DNA from: Bosea sp. (in: a-proteobacteria)
GTDB taxonomy: Bacteria; Pseudomonadota; Alphaproteobacteria; Rhizobiales; Beijerinckiaceae
Direction: 5' to 3'
DNA: 64,000 bases
Assembly (NCBI GenBank): GCA_023910605.1
Contig: JAAVVV010000001.1
Coordinates: forward strand, 858,698 to 922,697
Positions 59,770 to 64,000 of the stretch are shown here, piece by piece; positions within the stretch are counted from its first letter, which is position 1; each line of letters begins with the position of its first letter. Position numbers and translations under genes: made by a program. The notes under the pieces were generated by a model. That model saw only the letters and a program-made list of their open reading frames with translations, was not told the DNA's origin and made no database searches.

Positions 59770-60921
59770 ATGACCATTCGAATTCCGTTCAATAAGCCCT
59801 GCGTGGTGGGTGCCGAGATTGTACATTTGCAAGAGGCGATCGCAGGCGGGCATGCGAGCGGGGATGGACCGTTCACCAAACGAGCCGAGCGCTTCATAGA
59901 GCAAGAATTCGGCGCGCATCGAGTGCTGCTGACTACCTCATGCACGGCAGCGCTGGAGATGGCGGCGCTGCTGTGCGACCTGGGCCCTGGGGACGAAGTC
60001 ATCATGCCCTCTTACACATTTGTCTCCACCGCAAATGCCGTCGCGCTACGCGGCGCGACGCCTGTGTTCGTAGATGTTCGCTCCGACACGCTCAATCTTG
60101 ATGAACGTCTAATCGAGCGTGCGATCACGCCGCGCACCAAGGCAATCATGCCCGTCCACTACGCCGGTATTGCCTGCGAGATGGATGAGATCATGGAGAT
60201 CGCCGCCCGCCATGACCTGTTCGTCATCGAGGATGCAGCGCAAGGCGTATTCGCGCGCTACAAGGGCCGCTGGCTCGGCACAATCGGCCACCTTGGCTGC
60301 TACTCTTTCCACGAGACAAAGAATTTTTCCTGTGGAGAAGGCGGCGCCCTGGTTGTCAACGATCCAATACTTCTGAAGCGTGCGGAAATCCTGCGAGAGA
60401 AGGGAACCAATCGTAGCCAGTTCTTGCGCGGGCAGTCGGATAAATACACCTGGGTGGACCTCGGCTCCTCCTACGTCTTGTCAGACATGCTCGCCGCATT
60501 TCTGCTGGGCCAGCTTGAAAACATGAAGCCGATCACGGCCCGACGCGCAGCTCTCCATGCGGCCTATGTCGCGGGCTTCGCCTCGCTCAAGCAGGCGGGT
60601 CTCGTCAGCCTGCCGCATTCGCCCGCGCATTGCGATGGCAATCATCACATGTTTTACCTCCTTACGTCAGATGTCGAGGAGCGCACGGCGCTGATCGCCC
60701 ACCTGCGCGAACGCGGCGTCCTGGCCGTGTTCCATTATGTGCCGCTGCACTCCTCCCCCTTTGCCCGCCAGATTGGGTTGCCCGACGTTCGGTTGCCTGC
60801 GACGGATGAAAACAGCGCTCGACTTGTGCGGCTGCCGATTTACTATGATCTGTCTGATGAGGACCAAACGGTTGTTATCGAGGCGGTTCGTGATTTCTAC
60901 AGCTCGCGGATGCCTGGATGA
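59770..60921 (+). CDS. wecE: dTDP-4-amino-4,6-dideoxygalactose transaminase, WecE-like
   Basis: The 383-residue DegT/DnrJ/EryC1-family PLP aminotransferase has IPFNKPCVVGAEIVHLQEAI, TTSCTAALEMAALL, MPSYTFVSTANAVALRGATP, EDAAQGVFARYKGR and the PLP lysine Lys184 in FHETKNFSCGEGGA, as in E. coli WecE. It converts dTDP-4-keto-6-deoxyglucose to the 4-amino sugar. rmlA and rmlB are not in the window. The ATG at 59770 has an AGCAGGA site. Its stop overlaps the following methyltransferase start. Confidence 0.92.
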   Translation: MTIRIPFNKPCVVGAEIVHLQEAIAGGHASGDGPFTKRAERFIEQEFGAHRVLLTTSCTAALEMAALLCDLGPGDEVIMPSYTFVSTANAVALRGATPVFVDVRSDTLNLDERLIERAITPRTKAIMPVHYAGIACEMDEIMEIAARHDLFVIEDAAQGVFARYKGRWLGTIGHLGCYSFHETKNFSCGEGGALVVNDPILLKRAEILREKGTNRSQFLRGQSDKYTWVDLGSSYVLSDMLAAFLLGQLENMKPITARRAALHAAYVAGFASLKQAGLVSLPHSPAHCDGNHHMFYLLTSDVEERTALIAHLRERGVLAVFHYVPLHSSPFARQIGLPDVRLPATDENSARLVRLPIYYDLSDEDQTVVIEAVRDFYSSRMPG

Positions 60922-61754
60922 TAGCGGCCCATGCGGTTGTTGCCGCAACATCGGCGCTCGAACTCGGCCCGCAGGGCATCTGGTTCGCGCATAGCAGCGT
61001 TCCCGTATCCTATCCGGAAGACGCCAATGCGCTCTTTCGGGAAATTGAAGACCGGTCGTTCTGGTTCCTGCACCGTAATCGTTGCCTCGCGCATCTTGCG
61101 CGTCGCTTCCGGCCGGACGGCCCCTTCTTGGACATCGGGGGAGGAAACGGGTTCGTCGCGAAGGCACTCGTCGCGGAGGGTGTGGACTGCGCCCTGCTCG
61201 AACCCGGCGTGGAAGGCGCGCTTGCTGCTCATGCGCGCGGCATTTCACCCGTTATCTGCGCTCGCATCGAGGATGCCGCGCTCCCATCGCAAGCTTTCAG
61301 CGGTGTCGGCATGTTCGACGTCCTTGAGCATATCGAGGACGAAGCCGGCGCCCTGGCCGAAGTGCAGCGTCTGCTGCGACCCGGTGGTCGCCTTTTCCTG
61401 ACCGTGCCGGCCTACCAGGCGCTCTTCTCCCGGGAGGACCAGGACGCCGGGCACTTCCGGCGTTACAATCTGCCAGGCCTCGAACGGGTTCTTGAGGCGG
61501 CTGGTTTCCGATCGCAATTTGCCACTTATCTCTTTGCGCCCCTTCCGCTCCCCGTATTCTTGTTGCGCACCCTGCCATCGCGCCTGGGCTTGCTGGGGCC
61601 CTCAAGCGCGGCGCGCACGGACGGAGAGCATACGCCAGGCGGCGCTTTCGGTTGGACGATGGAAAAGCTGCTGAAGTTTGAAGCGCGTCGCATTGAGGCT
61701 GGCGGCACAATCCCCTTCGGCACCAGCTGCCTCGTGGTGGCGGATCGGCCGTGA
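60918..61754 (+). CDS. Class I SAM-dependent methyltransferase
   Basis: The 278-residue protein has a Rossmann methyltransferase core: FLDIGGGNGFVAKALVAEG (SAM loop), MFDVLEHIEDEAGALAEVQR and LLRPGGRLFLTVPAYQALFS. The N-terminal FWFLHRNRCLAHLARRF pattern occurs in methyltransferases found near GtrA/GtrB genes. It may modify the sugar or lipid intermediate; the target is unknown. It overlaps both neighbours by four bases, so the operon is tight. Confidence 0.85.
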   Translation: MIAAHAVVAATSALELGPQGIWFAHSSVPVSYPEDANALFREIEDRSFWFLHRNRCLAHLARRFRPDGPFLDIGGGNGFVAKALVAEGVDCALLEPGVEGALAAHARGISPVICARIEDAALPSQAFSGVGMFDVLEHIEDEAGALAEVQRLLRPGGRLFLTVPAYQALFSREDQDAGHFRRYNLPGLERVLEAAGFRSQFATYLFAPLPLPVFLLRTLPSRLGLLGPSSAARTDGEHTPGGAFGWTMEKLLKFEARRIEAGGTIPFGTSCLVVADRP

Positions 61755-63820
61755 GGCATCCGCTGCGCGGGCGCCGCCGGCTGCCGTGGCTTTTGATGTC
61801 GCCTTGGCCCATCCTCGCAGGCCTTTCGACCGCCGCCTTGGGCGGTTGGGGCGCCTTTGCGGCGGCCAATACAGCCGGTGCGTTGTTCTTCTATCAGATG
61901 TTCACACCTGAGGCCTTGGTCGCGGCCTGCGGCCTGGGCTTCCGGCGCCCCGATGCCTTGTCGCCGGAAATGGCGCAGTTTCTTTTGCACCGTACCTTGC
62001 CGGCCTTCGACTGTGCCAGCATCGCGGTAGATCGGCTTGGGCCGCCGGGTTTCTTTCACGGCATGCAGCTCTATATGGGAATCAGTGCAGCGGCCCTCTG
62101 GTCGGTGCTCGGGATCACTCAATCGTCCATGCTGCCGCTCGCGGCGGTCTTCGGTGCGGCATACGGGGCGGGGGGATTTGTGCTGGCGCGGCTGTTCCTG
62201 CCCTGGCCGCTGGCTGCCCTGGCAGGAACGATCATCGCGCTGTCACCTGTGGCTCTCACCCAGGTATTCCTTCTGCGCGATTTCTCGAAGGGGCCCTTCT
62301 TCCTGTGGGCGCTGGTGCTGCTCGTGCTCACGCTTCGCGCGCGGCCGGGGCCGGCGGCGCTGGCCTGCGGCGTGGGGGCAGGATTGGTCGTGGGGGTCGG
62401 CTTCGGGTTCCGCTCCGACCTGGCCCTCCTGCTGCCGCTCGGCGCGCTGGTGATGATCATCGCAGCGCAGGGCAGCGTTCTTGCCCGGTTTCATCCTGTC
62501 GCGGGCTTTGCCGCCGCCTTCCTGGTTGCCGCCTCGCCAATACTGGTGCAGGGGCTGGGCTCCGCCGCAGGTTTCCTCGCGATCCAGGGGGCTACGGAGC
62601 CATTCCGCGCCTTTGCCATGCTGCGGCCAGCGCCCTATGCACTGGGCCATGCCTATCTGGATGAGTTGACCCTGAGCGGCGTTGCCGCCGCCGAGCGTCC
62701 CTCACGTCCAGGCTGGGATGCGAATGAGGGCCAAGCCGGCTATCAGCCCAGCCAGGCGATTACCCTGTCGACCAAGCACCTGCTCGGCTGGGCACCTCTG
62801 TTCGCGGCTGACTTCATGGCTCAGGCGCTGAAGTCTACCGCCTGGATCCTCGGTTTTCCGGCCATGACTGCGGCAGGACGCCTGCCTCCCGACCCTGGTG
62901 GGCCGGTCAGGCTCGCGGTCCCAGCCGTGCAATGGCAAGATCCCCTCTTTTACGGCCACCTCGCTCAACCTTGGATGCCTGCGCTGGGCGCCGCGGGCGT
63001 GTTCGCCTGGCTGCTCCTGGCCGCATCGCGCAGCGGCCGGGAGGCGGCGGGCCTCGCCTTGCTGCTGGTTACCCTCCTGGCATACCCGGGCATACAGTTT
63101 TCCACACGCCACGCTTTCCATCTGGAATTCATCTGGGTAATAGGCTTGCTCTCCATTCCGCTTGCCCTGTGGCGCTGGCGCATGCTGGCGCCGGTGTTCG
63201 TATCCTTCGCCGCGACCACGGCCTTGGCCCTGGGCGCAGTCGGGGTACTTTACATGGGTCTGGCGCAGGTGCAGCAGCGCCTCCTCACCAAGGCCTTTGC
63301 CGAATTGCTCGCGCATCCACGCGAGCCGATCGCCGCCGTCCGACAGGAGAACCCCGATGGCACGATCCTTTGGCGAGTGCCCGTCCCGCCGGAGGGACAG
63401 GCACTCATCGATGCGCCACCCGACGCCATGACCGTGCGCCTGCCCGAGGTCGGCATCCAGCATGACGTGCGCGCACATGCCAACCGGATGTTGCTTGTCC
63501 TTGAAGGGGCGGATTGTCCGCAACTCCCCGCCTCCGTTGGCCTCGTCTACGCGCATCGGCCCGAGGTCTGGCAGAAGCTTGATTCGCAGATCAGCTTGGC
63601 GCCCGGGGCCACGGCGGTGTTTCCGGCTTTCTACCGGGGCACCCAGCATTTTGAGGGGCTGCAGCTTCCCGCCTCCCACGCTCGATGTGCGGTCGCTCTC
63701 ACCGCTCTGCCCTTGACGGGCCCGCTTCCCTCTGTGCTCACGGCCGTCTTGCCGGTAAACTGGCACAGCTTGCCGCTTCGGAAGGGACTGGGCGGGTTCG
63801 GACTTAGACATGAACCCTGA
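61751..63820 (+). CDS. Large polytopic membrane protein, possible GtrC-like glycosyltransferase
   Basis: The 689-residue protein has about ten to twelve membrane helices in residues 15-510 and a soluble C-terminal part of about 180 residues. Positions such as GFGFRSDLALLLPL and TRHAFHLEFIWVIG suggest a GT-C-like layout with charged residues in loops, but I see no secure family motif. It starts at GTG 61751, overlapping the methyltransferase stop (GTGA). In Gtr clusters the third component is a variable polytopic transferase that moves the flipped sugar to the polysaccharide; the position here fits that role. Function is inferred from context only. Confidence 0.7.
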   Translation: MRHPLRGRRRLPWLLMSPWPILAGLSTAALGGWGAFAAANTAGALFFYQMFTPEALVAACGLGFRRPDALSPEMAQFLLHRTLPAFDCASIAVDRLGPPGFFHGMQLYMGISAAALWSVLGITQSSMLPLAAVFGAAYGAGGFVLARLFLPWPLAALAGTIIALSPVALTQVFLLRDFSKGPFFLWALVLLVLTLRARPGPAALACGVGAGLVVGVGFGFRSDLALLLPLGALVMIIAAQGSVLARFHPVAGFAAAFLVAASPILVQGLGSAAGFLAIQGATEPFRAFAMLRPAPYALGHAYLDELTLSGVAAAERPSRPGWDANEGQAGYQPSQAITLSTKHLLGWAPLFAADFMAQALKSTAWILGFPAMTAAGRLPPDPGGPVRLAVPAVQWQDPLFYGHLAQPWMPALGAAGVFAWLLLAASRSGREAAGLALLLVTLLAYPGIQFSTRHAFHLEFIWVIGLLSIPLALWRWRMLAPVFVSFAATTALALGAVGVLYMGLAQVQQRLLTKAFAELLAHPREPIAAVRQENPDGTILWRVPVPPEGQALIDAPPDAMTVRLPEVGIQHDVRAHANRMLLVLEGADCPQLPASVGLVYAHRPEVWQKLDSQISLAPGATAVFPAFYRGTQHFEGLQLPASHARCAVALTALPLTGPLPSVLTAVLPVNWHSLPLRKGLGGFGLRHEP

Positions 63821-64000
63821 CGCCACGACGCGCGATTGGCTTTGGGGGGGCGCCTCGATCACGGTGTCGCTGCTCCTCCTCTGGGTGACCCTTCTGCTGG
63901 CGCATCCCGTCGCCTGGCAGGGGGCGCTGCTGCTGTCCTACGTGCTGGCCTTCAACGCATTACCCGGTGCTGCCGCCCTGGCTTGGTGGGATCCACGCGG
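63811..64000 (+). CDS. Start of a membrane protein, cut by the window end
   Basis: The frame begins at ATG 63811, overlapping the end of the previous gene by 10 bases. It stays open to the window end (63 codons). It has a short polar start (NPDATTRDWLWGG) and hydrophobic helices (ITVSLLLLWVTLLLA and LLLSYVLAFNALPGAAALAW). The overlap implies the same operon. Family cannot be told from this part. Confidence 0.6.

Noticed and set aside
1..64000. CRISPR array, prophage or integron.
   Set aside because: No spaced short repeats, phage structural or integrase genes, or attC-like sites were seen; the only regular arrays are the 84-bp and 6-bp coding repeats.

Overview
The window looks like a chromosomal segment of a GC-rich alphaproteobacterium, probably of the order Hyphomicrobiales. 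The evidence is a gcrA cell-cycle regulator gene, an F0 ATP synthase block with the b' subunit (order I-a-c-b'-b), the neighbourhood smc / DsbA-like / DUF721 / mutY, and Bug-type solute receptors. The genus cannot be fixed from the sequence alone.

Positions 1-32671 are ordinary core genome. They hold the end of a pst-pho phosphate operon (pstB end, phoU, phoB), gcrA preceded by a dense cluster of GANTC sites, a minus-strand run copA-copZ-deacetylase-folD, mmsA with a divergent LysR gene, a ferric-type ABC transporter without its ATPase, transaldolase, a Bug receptor, the F0 operon, smc, mutY, glyQ, two SDR genes with an acyl-CoA dehydrogenase, a TsaC/Sua5 gene, a truncated doxX next to a LysR gene, msrA, and tRNA-Ser(GGA).

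Directly after tRNA-Ser the character changes. Positions 32679-36162 carry three IS5-family insertions around one AT-richer gene of unknown function. From about 36.2 kb to the window end lies a surface-polysaccharide locus. It has Wzm/Wzt ABC export genes, six or more glycosyltransferases, a three-gene route to a UDP-L-2-acetamido-2,6-dideoxyhexose (L-QuiNAc or L-FucNAc type), and a GtrA/GtrB pair beside WecE- and WecD-like genes that would make a dTDP-4-acetamido-4,6-dideoxyhexose. An ISAs1 element sits between wzm and the divergent sugar genes. A nested wreck of IS21, IS3, IS110 and IS630 elements (53.0-57.5 kb) separates the two halves of the locus.

The most interesting object is the protein at 38824-40578. 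It joins eight near-identical 28-residue repeats (exactly four heptads each) to a TylF-type methyltransferase, and lies in the gene group of a Wzm/Wzt exporter whose Wzt has a C-terminal carbohydrate-binding-type domain. This resembles, in the opposite domain order, the WbdD terminator/molecular-ruler system of E. coli O8/O9a. The 84-bp DNA repeat gives it an obvious way to change ruler length. This role is an inference.
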